Numbered from the stretch's first letter, positions 29,491 to 38,292 are shown. The stretch is 64,000 nucleotides of DNA from Meridianimarinicoccus sp. MJW13 (GCF_014901205.1 NZ_JACNMU010000005.1:1-64000), one strand, 5' to 3'. The notes: generated by a model from the letters alone, not told the origin. Numbers and translations are program-made.

Positions 29491-30543
29491 CTACCCGCTG
29501 GCGGCGGTGGTTGGCCCGTCGTCGCCCCTGGCTGCCTTGCGTTCGAACGGCGCGACACTGGCACCGGCGACGGCCCGGTAGAGCGTGGCGCATCCGCGTC
29601 CGCGTGCTTTCGAGGCATAGAGCGCCTCATCCGCCTCCTGCAACACGGCGTCGGCGGGTTTGCCGCCGCCGTGGCAGACGGTGATCCCGGCGCTGCCGGA
29701 GATGCGGCAGACCTCGTCGCCGAATGGGATCGGTTCTTCCAGCCGTTCGATCAGCCGTTCGGCAAGGCGCAGCAGATGGGAGTGATCCACGGTGCCGGGC
29801 AGCAGGATCACGAATTCATCGCCCCCGGCGCGGATCAGCGTGTCCTGCGCGCGCGTGGTCTGCACCATGACCTTGGCCGCCACCTGCAGCACGTGATCGC
29901 CGGCCGCATGGCCCAGCGTGTCGTTGACCTGCTTGAAAAAATCCAGATCCAGATGGATGACGCCGAAAGGCTCCCCCGCCTCCACCAGCCGGCCCAGAAC
30001 ATGATCCAGCGCCCGCCGGTTGCGCAACCCTGTCAGCGTGTCGGTATAGGCCTGTTTCTCGGCCTCCATCTTGGCGGATTGCAGCCGCAGGTTCAGGCGG
30101 CGCCATTCGTCCAGAACCGTGGCGTTGGCCTCGATCAGATAGAGCATTTCGATCGAGGGATCGGTGGCGGCGAAATCGGGCAGATGCAGGTCATAGTCGC
30201 GGATCGCATCGACCAGTCCCGTTCCGAAGGAGAAATTCACCAACAGCGACTCCCCCGTGGCATCCGTCACCATCAACCCGTTCAGGGAGGTTTCCGGCGG
30301 TTCGCGAAACTGTACCTGCAACCGTTGCCGGATCAGCCGCGACAGTTGCGGCGACGCGCCGGTCAGATGCGGACGGCGCAGGCGGAAGACATCGAAAAGC
30401 TTCCGGCCCACCAGCGTGCTGTCCTTGCGCAGCTTGGCCAGCGTCGGCCCGGTGTGCAGGATCGTTCCGCAAGGCGACAGCCGCATGTGCAGCGGCATCA
30501 GCGCGTCGCCTTCGCCGGCCCCCAGAATCACCGGCGGCGTCAC
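29491..30543 (-). CDS. Diguanylate cyclase with H-NOX-associated (HNOBA-like) sensor domain
   Basis: 350 aa. Residues 1-140 resemble the HNOBA domain of proteins coupled to H-NOX sensors. A helix (about 138-166) leads to a GGDEF domain with the intact active motif AGGDEF (240-244) and the inhibitory I-site RAQD five residues before it (231-234). It should make c-di-GMP with product inhibition. The GTG start overlaps the stop of the upstream H-NOX-like gene (GTGA), implying a two-protein sensor and cyclase pair. A low-complexity basic tail ends the protein. Confidence 0.88.
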   Translation of the reverse strand: MTPPVILGAGEGDALMPLHMRLSPCGTILHTGPTLAKLRKDSTLVGRKLFDVFRLRRPHLTGASPQLSRLIRQRLQVQFREPPETSLNGLMVTDATGESLLVNFSFGTGLVDAIRDYDLHLPDFAATDPSIEMLYLIEANATVLDEWRRLNLRLQSAKMEAEKQAYTDTLTGLRNRRALDHVLGRLVEAGEPFGVIHLDLDFFKQVNDTLGHAAGDHVLQVAAKVMVQTTRAQDTLIRAGGDEFVILLPGTVDHSHLLRLAERLIERLEEPIPFGDEVCRISGSAGITVCHGGGKPADAVLQEADEALYASKARGRGCATLYRAVAGASVAPFERKAARGDDGPTTAASG

Positions 30544-31133
30544 GATGCGCGCCCTTCAGAGGCCAGTTGAAAGGGGCGGCCAACCGCGAACCCCTCGCGC
30601 AACACCTGCACGGTCACGGTTTCGACCTGATCTTCGCAGCCGTGATGATCCAGCAGTACCAGCGCGCCATAATCATCGGCCAGCGTGCGCAACATCCCCA
30701 CAAGAACATGGCCAAATCCGGCGTGGGCCCAGTGGCAGCCGATGCGGAAGGTATCCTCTTCAACACCGATCACTTCGATCGACGGAAGTTCCAGATCCGG
30801 CAGGGCAAGTTGCGCCCGGCGCGGCAGATCATCCACCGTCTGCAGGAATTCCAGAAAGGTCTCGCCGCCGAAACGCAGCAAACGCCGCAGGGGTTCCACA
30901 TTGGGATTCGAAACCAGGTAGGTGCCCACATCCTCCAGCAGCACGTCGTGCGGCTTGGCCAACAGCGAAACGGCGGCGTCAAGCATGCGTTCGGTGATCT
31001 GGTCGTCATAGACGAACATCGCTTCGAACCCCGACGGTGGCAGTTCGGCCACCCGCGCCAGCCGCTCCCAGGCATCGGGTCCGCAGGTGTCCCGCACGAA
31101 ACACTGAATCGCACGGTTGATCAGTCCATGCAT
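30540..31133 (-). CDS. H-NOX-like protein lacking the usual heme-binding residues
   Basis: 197 aa, normal H-NOX length, beginning MHGLINRAIQCFV like HNOB-domain proteins. In canonical H-NOX the proximal heme ligand is a His in an LDxLH segment; here the equivalent is TVDDLPRRA with Pro104. The YxSxR heme-propionate motif is also missing (CHWAHAG at about 133-139). The fold-level pattern otherwise persists (FLEFL, GHVLVGMLRTLADDYGALV). It is translationally coupled to the diguanylate cyclase. Heme binding by the standard mode is therefore doubtful. I recall similar variants in other Rhodobacteraceae. Confidence 0.8.
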   Translation of the reverse strand: MHGLINRAIQCFVRDTCGPDAWERLARVAELPPSGFEAMFVYDDQITERMLDAAVSLLAKPHDVLLEDVGTYLVSNPNVEPLRRLLRFGGETFLEFLQTVDDLPRRAQLALPDLELPSIEVIGVEEDTFRIGCHWAHAGFGHVLVGMLRTLADDYGALVLLDHHGCEDQVETVTVQVLREGFAVGRPFQLASEGRAS

Positions 31134-31204
31134 TGCCGCCCTCCATCCATTCAGACTTCGGGGTAGCGGCCAAGGTTTAACAAATCGCCAACGACGGCAG
31201 GGCG

Positions 31205-31921
31205 TTATGCGGCGCTGCGCGTCGGACAGCGCTGGTCCAGCCAGCCGGGAAGGCCGGCCACACTGGGCAGCACCGCATCGGCCAGAGGCTCCAGCTGCGC
31301 CCGGTCAGCAATGCCGGTCAGAACCGCGATGGACGGCATGCCGGCGGCGCGCGCGGCCACAAGATCGTGGGAACTGTCGCCGATCATCACGATCTCGGCG
31401 GGATCGAGTCCCACGGTTTCCGAAAAGGCCAGCAGCATGTCCGGCGCGGGCTTGGCCGCGAAGCCGGAATCAGACGCCAGCACCATGGCAAAGGCCTCGG
31501 TCACGCCAAATTCCTGCAGATGGCGGCGGGTCGGTTCGAGGGTATCATTGGTCACCACCCCCAGAACAAGACCGCGCCCGATCAGTTCGGACAGCAGCGG
31601 CTCCAGCGGCGTGGCTTCGGCCTGGGGCACTTCGGCGGTCAACCGTGACATCAGCCGCAGGATGTTGGATTTCATGGCGCCCGGCAGGTGCGGCAGCAGG
31701 GCATCGGTGATGTCGTGTGGCGTGGCGCTGACAAGGATGCTGTCCTTGCGGAACATTCCGGCAGCAATGTCGAATCCCACCGCGTCACCCAGACGGCGCG
31801 CGCGCACCAGGTCGTCAGCGGCCAGATGCATCAGGAACTTCTGCGACCAGTTTGCCCAGGTCTTGTTGAAGTCGAACAAGGTGCCGTCCTTGTCAAAAAG
31901 GATCGCTTTTATTTGCCTCAT
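31205..31921 (-). CDS. gph: HAD-family phosphatase, phosphoglycolate-phosphatase-like
   Basis: 238 aa. HAD motif I is FDKDGTLFDF (9-18; Lys replaces the more common Leu or Met), motif II VVTND near 122, then a Lys in AKPAPDML and motif IV MIGDSSHDLVAA near 193-204. It resembles Gph, which hydrolyses 2-phosphoglycolate from oxygenase or DNA-repair reactions, but HAD specificity is hard to fix by eye. It is a single gene. Confidence 0.8.
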   Translation of the reverse strand: MRQIKAILFDKDGTLFDFNKTWANWSQKFLMHLAADDLVRARRLGDAVGFDIAAGMFRKDSILVSATPHDITDALLPHLPGAMKSNILRLMSRLTAEVPQAEATPLEPLLSELIGRGLVLGVVTNDTLEPTRRHLQEFGVTEAFAMVLASDSGFAAKPAPDMLLAFSETVGLDPAEIVMIGDSSHDLVAARAAGMPSIAVLTGIADRAQLEPLADAVLPSVAGLPGWLDQRCPTRSAA

Positions 31922-32002
31922 CGGTGTCCTCCCCGGTGGCGGGCACTATGCCGGATCAGGGCCAAGCTGACAATTCCCCGGTATTCGCGAGTGCGCCCCG
32001 AC

Positions 32003-32296
32003 TCAGGTCCAGTGCCGATCATCGCCCCCCGGCAGGGCGGCGCGGGCCAGCGCGACGGTCTCGGGCGGGCGGCCGGTTTCCTCGGCAAAGGCCAGCACCC
32101 ATTGGTCATCCATCAGCACGAAATCCAGAACCGCCGCCTGCACTTCGGGGGTGTCGATGCCGGTGACCAGATCTTCGCGCCCGATGCCGGTGGCCCCCAT
32201 GAAGACCGATACCAGGTCGTCGGTGCCTGCCAGAAAACCAACCGCCTGCAAGGCGACAACCTGCGCATCTTCACGAGTCATCGGCGTCATTCTCAT
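32003..32296 (-). CDS. DUF3572 protein
   Basis: 97 aa: MTREDAQVVALQAVGFLA ... LVSVFMGATGIGREDL ... VLDFVLMDDQWVLAFAEE, the DUF3572 pattern, a small helical protein found in alphaproteobacteria. In Caulobacter-like genomes it lies next to the divK/pleD region; here it is divergent from a PleD-like diguanylate cyclase, which agrees. Function is unknown. No clear ribosome site; starts at residues 3 and 5 are also possible. Confidence 0.82.
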   Translation of the reverse strand: MRMTPMTREDAQVVALQAVGFLAGTDDLVSVFMGATGIGREDLVTGIDTPEVQAAVLDFVLMDDQWVLAFAEETGRPPETVALARAALPGGDDRHWT

Positions 32297-32367
32297 AAGT
32301 TCAATTCTTTCTTAACCGTTCCTGCCGAAGAGTTACGGTATCCACCGGGTTGCGGGAAAGCTCTAAC

Positions 32368-33771
32368 ATGACTGGACGCATTCTGATCCATGACAGTGTG
32401 GCGGTGAACCGCATCGTCCTTCGCTGCAAGCTTGCCGCGGCCTGTTACGACGTAAAGACCGTCGAAACACGGGACGAGGTGTTCCCGGCCCTGCGCGGGC
32501 AGGCCACCGATCTTCTGGTTCTGGACTGCGACGACGATCCTCAGGCGACGCTTGCGATCTGCCGCCAGGTGACCGAACGCCGCGATGGCGCGGCCCCGGC
32601 GGTTCTGATGACCGCCAGTGCGCCTACCGCGAAATTTCAGGTCGACGCGGTGAAGGCCGGCGCCGTCGTGGTTCTGCCCAAGCCGGTGGACAGCGCGCTC
32701 CTGCTGGCCAGTCTGCGCCGCTGCCAACGGCACATGCGTGCCCATGCCGAGGCGCTGCACCAGGCGCGCGGGCTGCATGATCTGGGGATGTCGGAGACCG
32801 GCGACACGTTCCTGGGCGGGCATCACATCAAGATCCTCGCAAAACAGCCGGGCTGCGCCGAAAGCTGGGCAGAGAAACTGCGCCCGTTGCTGCGGGGACA
32901 TCGGATCACGACAGATCATCCCGACCGGGCGCTTCTGGCGATGCCGCAGGACGAAAGCCCGGCAGTCATCGTCCTGTCGGCAAACGATCTGCAGCAGGGC
33001 GACAGCCTGTCGCTTCTGTCGGATCTGCGCAGCCGCACGGCGGCGCGGGATGGGCGCATGGTCGTGGTGACCGATGACCGCAGCGGTCAGTTCCATACGG
33101 CCGCGATGGCGTTGGATCTGGGGGCGGACGACGTGCTTCTGAACGGGTTCGACGCCCGCAACCTTGCAGCGCGCATCGAAGCCCAGATGACCCAAAAGCA
33201 TCGGATCGACCAGCTGCGCGACTTCGTGCAGACCGGCCTGCGACTGGCCGCACGTGACCCGCTGACCGGGCTTTACAACCGCCGGTTCGCCTTTCCCCGG
33301 CTGGAGCGGCTTTGCATCGCCGCGCTGGAAAACCGCACACCGCTGTCGCTTCTGGCCATGGACATGGACCGGTTCAAGGACATCAACGACACCTTCGGCC
33401 ATTCCGCCGGTGACGCGGTGCTGGTGGAAGTGGCCCACCGGTTGACCGAGGCGATCCGGCCGCAAGACCTGCTGATCCGCAGCGGGGGGGAGGAATTCAT
33501 CCTCGCCCTGCCCGGCACCGATCGCGCGGGCGCGCATCAACTGGCCGACAGGATCGGCGACTTGATCCGCCGCACGCCAGTAACGGCGCCATCCGCCTCT
33601 GCCGCACCGATCCGGGTGACCATCAGCACCGGGGTGGCGGAGCTGTCCGACGATGCGGTCACGGCGCTGAACCCGATGGATGTGGTTCTGGCACAAGCCG
33701 ACAAGGCGCTTTATTCGGCCAAGGCAGATGGACGTGACAAGGTCGTTGCCGCCAGCGGATTCGCGGCCTGA
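32368..33771 (+). CDS. pleD: PleD-like response regulator diguanylate cyclase
   Basis: 467 aa, REC-REC-GGDEF like Caulobacter PleD. REC1 (1-125) keeps the phospho-acceptor Asp53 (VLDCD) and the LPKP lysine loop, although the N-terminal acidic pair is replaced by HDS. REC2 (about 155-280) lacks the acceptor Asp, as in PleD, and serves dimerisation. The GGDEF domain (about 300-467) has GGEEF and an RPQD I-site five residues earlier. Phosphorylation should drive dimerisation and c-di-GMP synthesis. The ATG at 32368 is the family start (MTGRILIHD). The divergent DUF3572 neighbour supports PleD orthology. Confidence 0.9.
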   Translation: MTGRILIHDSVAVNRIVLRCKLAAACYDVKTVETRDEVFPALRGQATDLLVLDCDDDPQATLAICRQVTERRDGAAPAVLMTASAPTAKFQVDAVKAGAVVVLPKPVDSALLLASLRRCQRHMRAHAEALHQARGLHDLGMSETGDTFLGGHHIKILAKQPGCAESWAEKLRPLLRGHRITTDHPDRALLAMPQDESPAVIVLSANDLQQGDSLSLLSDLRSRTAARDGRMVVVTDDRSGQFHTAAMALDLGADDVLLNGFDARNLAARIEAQMTQKHRIDQLRDFVQTGLRLAARDPLTGLYNRRFAFPRLERLCIAALENRTPLSLLAMDMDRFKDINDTFGHSAGDAVLVEVAHRLTEAIRPQDLLIRSGGEEFILALPGTDRAGAHQLADRIGDLIRRTPVTAPSASAAPIRVTISTGVAELSDDAVTALNPMDVVLAQADKALYSAKADGRDKVVAASGFAA

Positions 33772-33773
33772 TC

Positions 33774-34274
33774 CTAACGGACGCGATCCTTGGAAGGCTT
33801 GCCGTGGTGATCGTCCCGATCCCAGCGGCGCACCCGCTCCAGCCGTCTGGCATAATCGTCCCGCGCGTCGGGCGACATGCGCGCGATCTCCTGCGCCAGA
33901 ATCACTTCGAACCGTTCCGCGCCCTGTGACCGCCGCAACCGCTGCGCCTGCAACAGGGCCGCGATTTCCTCGGCCGACACTTCAGGCTGGCGCAGGGCCG
34001 CCACGAAATCTGCCTGGTCGGCGCGGGCCTGATCGCGCCCTTCGGACCGCCCCTCGCCCCCGGATTTCAGGGCCGAGCGCACCGCGTCGCGATGGTCGCG
34101 CGGCAACACGGCCAGCAGGGCGACCTGTGCCCGCTCCCGTTCCAGCGGCAGGGCGCGGCGGGATTCCTCGCGACTGGTGACCGCGCCGAACACCAGCCCC
34201 GCCACCAGCAGGTTCAGGGCCAGCGAGATTGTCAGAACGATCTTCAGCCAGGAAAAATGACGTAATCTGGGCAT
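33774..34274 (-). CDS. Periplasmic metal-sensor/Spy-like protein
   Basis: 166 aa. A signal anchor (about 9-31) precedes a helical, Arg/Glu-rich periplasmic domain with LxxxR repeats and a C-terminal basic tail, as in the heavy-metal-resistance (CnrR/ZraP/CpxP-like) group. Such proteins buffer metals or restrain a sigma or anti-sigma pair. It is the third gene behind the ECF sigma gene, 4 bp from the anti-sigma-like gene, so probably part of the same signalling unit. No Cys/His metal cluster stands out. Confidence 0.72.
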   Translation of the reverse strand: MPRLRHFSWLKIVLTISLALNLLVAGLVFGAVTSREESRRALPLERERAQVALLAVLPRDHRDAVRSALKSGGEGRSEGRDQARADQADFVAALRQPEVSAEEIAALLQAQRLRRSQGAERFEVILAQEIARMSPDARDDYARRLERVRRWDRDDHHGKPSKDRVR

Positions 34275-34278
34275 GGGT

Positions 34279-34665
34279 TCAGTATCCTCCCCACAGCGAG
34301 ACGATCTCGGGGATCCGATAGGTCAGGTCGCTGGACATCACACTGCTGACAACCGCGTCCCCGGTCAGCAAGCCGGTATTTTCGGCCCAGCCGCCCAGCC
34401 AGACCCCGACCAGCGCCGAGGCTGTCAGCCCTGCCGGCACGGCCATGCGGCCAAGCGCCGAGATCAGCCGCGCGACGGGCTGCCGACGTGCCTTGCGAGG
34501 CGCCAGCTTGGCCGCCAGCCGGTCATCCAGAACCTCCAGCGCGTCGCCCATGCAGCGTTCCAGGAAGGGATCGGGCACCGGGGTCGCCACGTCCTGGCGC
34601 GCGCTGGCGAACATGTCGTCCAGCGCGGCATCGGAAAACTGGTCCTGTCGGTCAGTCATCGGCAT
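34279..34665 (-). CDS. Anti-sigma-factor-like membrane protein
   Basis: 128 aa. A cytoplasmic N-terminal half (DAALDDMFASARQD ... FLERCMGDALEVLDDRLA) is followed by one membrane segment at about 75-95 and a short exterior tail. Gene order (directly behind and overlapping an ECF sigma gene) and topology suggest an anti-sigma factor, although no ZAS motif (HxxxCxxC) is present. The ATG at 34665 lies 9 nt after AGGA within the sigma gene; a second ATG at 34659 is possible. Confidence 0.62.
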   Translation of the reverse strand: MPMTDRQDQFSDAALDDMFASARQDVATPVPDPFLERCMGDALEVLDDRLAAKLAPRKARRQPVARLISALGRMAVPAGLTASALVGVWLGGWAENTGLLTGDAVVSSVMSSDLTYRIPEIVSLWGGY

Positions 34666-35239
34666 ACCCCAATTCCTCGCGTTTGCCGCTCAGCGCGGCT
34701 TTCAATCCCCGGCGCCCGCGGGCGACGAGACTTTCCACGGCCTCGACCGAGATCTCCATGATCCCGGCAATCTCCGGGTTCGCAAGCCCCTGGATCTCGC
34801 GCAGGATCACGGCCTGACGCTGACGGTCGGGCAGCGTCTGCAGCGCCTGGTCCAGCGCCGCCGTGCGCGCCTTGGTCTGCAAGGCCTCGAAAGCGGCCGG
34901 CGCGTCGTCTTCGGCATCCCAGCCCTCGGGCATCTGCGCGGGCCGATGCTTGCGCAACCGGTCGGTACACAGGTTCAGCACCACGCGGTAGAGCCATGTC
35001 GACACCCGCGCCCGGCCGCTTTCCCAGTCCGGCGCGATCTTCCACAGCCGCAGCAGCGCCTCTTGCACCACGTCCTCGGCATCGCCGCGATTGCCCAGCA
35101 TCCGCTGCGCCACGGCCAGGGCCGAGGGCGACAGGCGTTGCACCAGTTCGCGCGCCGCCACCCGGTCGCCCGTTGCGTAACGGGCCAACAGGATGGCGTC
35201 TTCGTCTCGGGATCCGGCATCGAAGGCCATACGGGTCAT
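34652..35239 (-). CDS. ECF-type RNA polymerase sigma factor
   Basis: 195 aa. Region 2 (about 18-90) includes GDAEDVVQEALLRLWK and TWLYRVVLNLCTDRLRK; region 4 (about 125-180) has LPDRQRQAVILREIQGLANPEIAGIM and a C-terminal helix. The layout fits CnrH/NccH-like ECF factors linked to metal or envelope stress. The downstream overlapping anti-sigma-like gene and the Spy-like gene support a membrane-derived signal. A start at residue 4 (35230) is an alternative. The regulon is unknown. Confidence 0.88.
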   Translation of the reverse strand: MTRMAFDAGSRDEDAILLARYATGDRVAARELVQRLSPSALAVAQRMLGNRGDAEDVVQEALLRLWKIAPDWESGRARVSTWLYRVVLNLCTDRLRKHRPAQMPEGWDAEDDAPAAFEALQTKARTAALDQALQTLPDRQRQAVILREIQGLANPEIAGIMEISVEAVESLVARGRRGLKAALSGKREELGYADD

Positions 35240-35304
35240 GCGTGTCCGTTAATCTGGAAACAGGCCCGACCGGTGTAGCGGCCGGGCCCGTGTTTGTCAG
35301 GGCG

Positions 35305-35814
35305 TTAGCGCCAGAAACCGCCATGTTCCTGACCGTGGCCGTGCTTGCCACGCGACCCCTTGCCGTCCCGCTTGCCGCTATGGGCTGCGAATTCCTCGGC
35401 ATCGACAACGCCATCGTCATTGGCATCCAGCTTGTCGATCATCCGGGCGCCCCGGTCGGCCTTCCTGCCGCCGACAGCCTCGAATTCCTCAAGCGAGATC
35501 GCGCCATCGCCATTGGCATCGAGCCGCTCGATCATCTGCTCCATCCGGGCGCCCATGCGCTGCTGGAATTCGGCCTCGGCCGCGGCCTGCATCTCTTCGA
35601 CGCTCAGAACCCCGTCGCCATTGGCGTCCGCCGCGGTGAACCGCGCGACGCGCTGGCCGGTCAGTTCTTCCACCGTGATACCGCCGTCGCCGTTCAGGTC
35701 CATGGTCTCGAAGGTCATCTCGGGGCCCTTGCCGCCTTTCGCCAGAACCGGCGTTGCCGCCATCGGCAGAGCCACAAGAGCGGTCAGGGCCAGCACTGCA
35801 GTTGTCTTTTTCAT
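35305..35814 (-). CDS. Exported EF-hand protein with four calcium-binding loops
   Basis: 169 aa. A signal peptide (MKKTTAVLALTALVALPMAATPVLA) is followed by four EF-hand loops: DLNGDGGITVEE, DANGDGVLSVEE, DANGDGAISLEE and DANDDGVVDAEE, all with the expected D-x-N/D-x-D-G spacing. The C-terminus is Gly/Lys/His-rich (KHGHGQEHGGF), possibly binding transition metals. It is probably a periplasmic calcium-binding protein. It lies 65 bp upstream of the ECF sigma gene in the same direction and may be part of its operon. An AGGA site precedes the start. Confidence 0.88.
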   Translation of the reverse strand: MKKTTAVLALTALVALPMAATPVLAKGGKGPEMTFETMDLNGDGGITVEELTGQRVARFTAADANGDGVLSVEEMQAAAEAEFQQRMGARMEQMIERLDANGDGAISLEEFEAVGGRKADRGARMIDKLDANDDGVVDAEEFAAHSGKRDGKGSRGKHGHGQEHGGFWR

Positions 35815-36012
35815 TGTCGTTGTCCTTTGGTTTCGACCGGGCCGGTGTTGCACCCGGTATGCATCTCTGAAACGGGCCATCCCGGCGGTTCCGTCGCCGA
35901 AGGTGAAAATTTTTTCTTGGGCACGGCGGGACAATGCACCACATTCAGGGCAGCACAGGCCGGACCTATCTTGCGAAACTTGCGAAAACCGGAATGTAAC
36001 AAGGACCACGCC

Positions 36013-36405
36013 ATGCCCGTCGACAGCCTGACAGAGCGCAACACCGGACGTGCGATCCGGCGCGGACTGATGTGCCGTTGCCCCAATTGCGGCAAGGGCA
36101 AATTGTTCCAGGGCTACCTGAAGGTGGTCGATCGCTGCGCCGAATGTGGCGAGGATCTGTCCCACCAGCGCGCCGACGACGGGCCGGCCTATCTGACCAT
36201 TCTGGTGGTGGGCCACCTGATGGGGGTACTGATCCACGTGATGTTCGTGCAGCTGCGGCCCTCGCCGATGATGATGGCCACGGTGCTGTCCGTGGCCTGC
36301 GTGGCGCTGTCGCTGTTCCTGCTGCCCCGGATGAAGGGGCTGGTGGTGGGTGTGCAATGGGCGCGGCGGATGCATGGTTTCGGTGCCGTGCCCAGCGAAG
36401 CCTAG
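36013..36405 (+). CDS. DUF983 membrane protein
   Basis: 130 aa. The N-terminal zinc-ribbon-like motifs CRCPNCGKGKLFQGYLKV and CAECGEDLSH (four Cys pairs across about 20-45) precede two membrane helices (about 58-75 and 84-103). This is the DUF983 signature, often found near cytochrome oxidase assembly or NUDIX genes in alphaproteobacteria. Function is unknown. The start MPVDSL follows AAGGAC. A NUDIX gene follows in the same direction, 17 bp later. Confidence 0.85.
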   Translation: MPVDSLTERNTGRAIRRGLMCRCPNCGKGKLFQGYLKVVDRCAECGEDLSHQRADDGPAYLTILVVGHLMGVLIHVMFVQLRPSPMMMATVLSVACVALSLFLLPRMKGLVVGVQWARRMHGFGAVPSEA

Positions 36406-36422
36406 ACGAGGGAGGACCGGCG

Positions 36423-37115
36423 TTGGACAAGACCAAGATCCGCGATGCGGCAACGGTGATCCTGTACCGCAATCCGACCGCGCCCGAGATATTGATGGGG
36501 CAGCGCGGCGCGCGCGCGGCCTTCATGCCCAACAAGTTCGTGTTTCCCGGCGGGGCCGTGGATGCGGGCGATGCCGACATTCCGCTGGCCGGTCAGCCCG
36601 ACGCCCTGTGCCGGTCCCGGCTGGCCGAGGAATGCGCCCGGGCCCTGCCCCATGCGCTTCTGACCGCCGCCATCCGCGAGATCTGGGAGGAAACCGGCCT
36701 GATCCTGGGCACGCCCGGCGACTGGCCCCGGCCTGCGCCTGACGACTGGCAGAGCTTTGCCGCCACCGGCCATCTGCCCGACGCCAGCGCCCTTCGGTTC
36801 ATCTTTCGCGCCGTCACCCCGCCGGGACGGCCCCGGCGTTTTGATGCACGGTTCTTTCTGGCGTCGACCGACGGGCTGGCCAGCGACCCCGATGATTTCA
36901 GCCGTGCGTCGGACGAATTGTCGAACCTGCAGTGGATCCCGCTGCGGCAGGCCCGCAGCTTCGACCTGCCCTTCATCACCGAGGTGGTGCTGGCCGAAGT
37001 GGCCGCACTGATCACGCGGAACGCCCCGCCCGAGAGCGTGCCCTTCTTCAACAACGATGACGAGGAATCCCTGTTCCAGCGCCTGAAAGGGCAGGAACAG
37101 GGGCCGACTCAATAG
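36423..37115 (+). CDS. NUDIX hydrolase
   Basis: 230 aa, TTG start 7 nt after GGAGG (36411-36415). The Nudix box is visible as the terminal part REIWEETGLILG near 83-94 with an upstream FPGGAVDAGD (about 44-53). It is longer than minimal NUDIX enzymes and resembles the NUDT8/NUDT19-like CoA-pyrophosphatase-type group with an inserted helical region; the substrate is unproven. It is co-directional with the DUF983 gene. Its 3' end overlaps the convergent aldo/keto reductase by 7 nt. Confidence 0.87.
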   Translation: MDKTKIRDAATVILYRNPTAPEILMGQRGARAAFMPNKFVFPGGAVDAGDADIPLAGQPDALCRSRLAEECARALPHALLTAAIREIWEETGLILGTPGDWPRPAPDDWQSFAATGHLPDASALRFIFRAVTPPGRPRRFDARFFLASTDGLASDPDDFSRASDELSNLQWIPLRQARSFDLPFITEVVLAEVAALITRNAPPESVPFFNNDDEESLFQRLKGQEQGPTQ

Positions 37116-38152
37116 GGCATCGGGAAGGCGCGGTGCGCGTCATTGATCGCCGTCAGCACCTCGTCCGGCAGGCTGACCTCGATCCCGGCCAGGATGTGCT
37201 CAAGCTGCGGCACCGTGGTGGCCCCGAAGATGGTCGAGGTCATGAACGGCCGTGCGCGGCAGAACGCCAGCGACATGTGGGCCAGGTCAAGACCATGGTC
37301 ACTGGCCAATGCGGCATAGATTTCCACCGCCTCCTGCGCGCGGTCGGTGAACCGTCCGCCCAGCTTGTTGGTGCCCACCGCAAGACGCGAGCCTTCGGGA
37401 CAGGCGCCGTCCCGGTACTTGCCGGTCAGCATCCCGCAGGCCAGCGGTGAATAGGACAGCAGGCCGACCTGCTCGTGCGCGGCGACCTCGGCCAGATCGG
37501 TGTCGAACATGCGGAACAGCAGCGAATATTCGTTCTGGATCGACACCATGCGCGGCGCGCCGATGGATTGGGCCGCCTCCAGCCACATCATCGTGCCCCA
37601 GGCGGATTCGTTGGACAGGCCGACATGGCGGATGCGCCCGGCCTCTACGTGCTTTTTCAGCCCGGCCAGCGTGTCTTCCATATGGGCCACGGTCCGGGCG
37701 CGGTCCTGGCCGAACGGATCGAAGGTCCAGTTCTGGCGGAAGGCGTAGGAGCCACGGTTGGGCCAGTGCAACTGGTACAGGTCCACATGGTCGGTCTGCA
37801 GCCGCGCCAGCGAATCCTTCAGCGCCTTGTCGATCAGTTTCGACGAGATCGGCGCGCCATCGTGGCAGATGCTGCCCGCACCGGCGACCTTGGTGGCCAG
37901 AACCACCTCGTCGCGGCGGCCGCTCTTGGCGATCCAGGTGCCGATGACCTGTTCGGTAAGGCCGGCGGTCTCGGCCTTCATCGGGTTCACCGGATAGGCT
38001 TCGGCGGTGTCGATGAAGTTGATGCCGTGGTCCAGCGCCATGTCGATCTGGGTGTGGGCTTCGGTTTCGGGGGTTTGCGTACCCCAGGTCATGCTGCCCA
38101 GGCACAGGTCAGTGACCATCGTTTCGGTGCGGCCCAGTGGGTTCTTTTTCAT
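37109..38152 (-). CDS. Aldo/keto reductase (Tas-like)
   Basis: 347 aa TIM-barrel oxidoreductase. NADPH-dependent AKR signatures: CLGSMTWGTQTPE near 17, INFIDTAEAYPV near 42 with catalytic Asp and Tyr, the Lys in VLATKVAG, and His in YQLHWPNRG. The longer variable loop around SYAFRQNWTFDPFGQ matches the E. coli Tas subgroup. It reduces aldehydes or ketones; the physiological substrate is unknown. The start MKKNPLGRTE follows GAGGGG. It lies in tail-to-tail overlap with the NUDIX gene. Confidence 0.92.
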   Translation of the reverse strand: MKKNPLGRTETMVTDLCLGSMTWGTQTPETEAHTQIDMALDHGINFIDTAEAYPVNPMKAETAGLTEQVIGTWIAKSGRRDEVVLATKVAGAGSICHDGAPISSKLIDKALKDSLARLQTDHVDLYQLHWPNRGSYAFRQNWTFDPFGQDRARTVAHMEDTLAGLKKHVEAGRIRHVGLSNESAWGTMMWLEAAQSIGAPRMVSIQNEYSLLFRMFDTDLAEVAAHEQVGLLSYSPLACGMLTGKYRDGACPEGSRLAVGTNKLGGRFTDRAQEAVEIYAALASDHGLDLAHMSLAFCRARPFMTSTIFGATTVPQLEHILAGIEVSLPDEVLTAINDAHRAFPMPY

Positions 38153-38261
38153 GTCGGTCCCCTCGTTATCGCTCACAGGCAGGTAGTCCGGGCATGTCCG
38201 AGAGACAAGAAGCCTCTGCCCCCTGACCGGGTTTTGCCCGGGATCTGCACAGCGGGCTTGA

Positions 38262-38276
38262 GAACATATCAGGAAC
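38262..38276 (+). promoter_or_regulatory. LexA (SOS) box upstream of imuA
   Basis: GAACATATCAGGAAC fits the alphaproteobacterial LexA operator GAAC-N7-GAAC exactly. It ends 16 bp before the imuA start codon, overlapping the likely promoter or transcript start. It indicates DNA-damage induction. Confidence 0.85.
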
Positions 38277-38292
38277 ATTCTAAATTGGCGGC

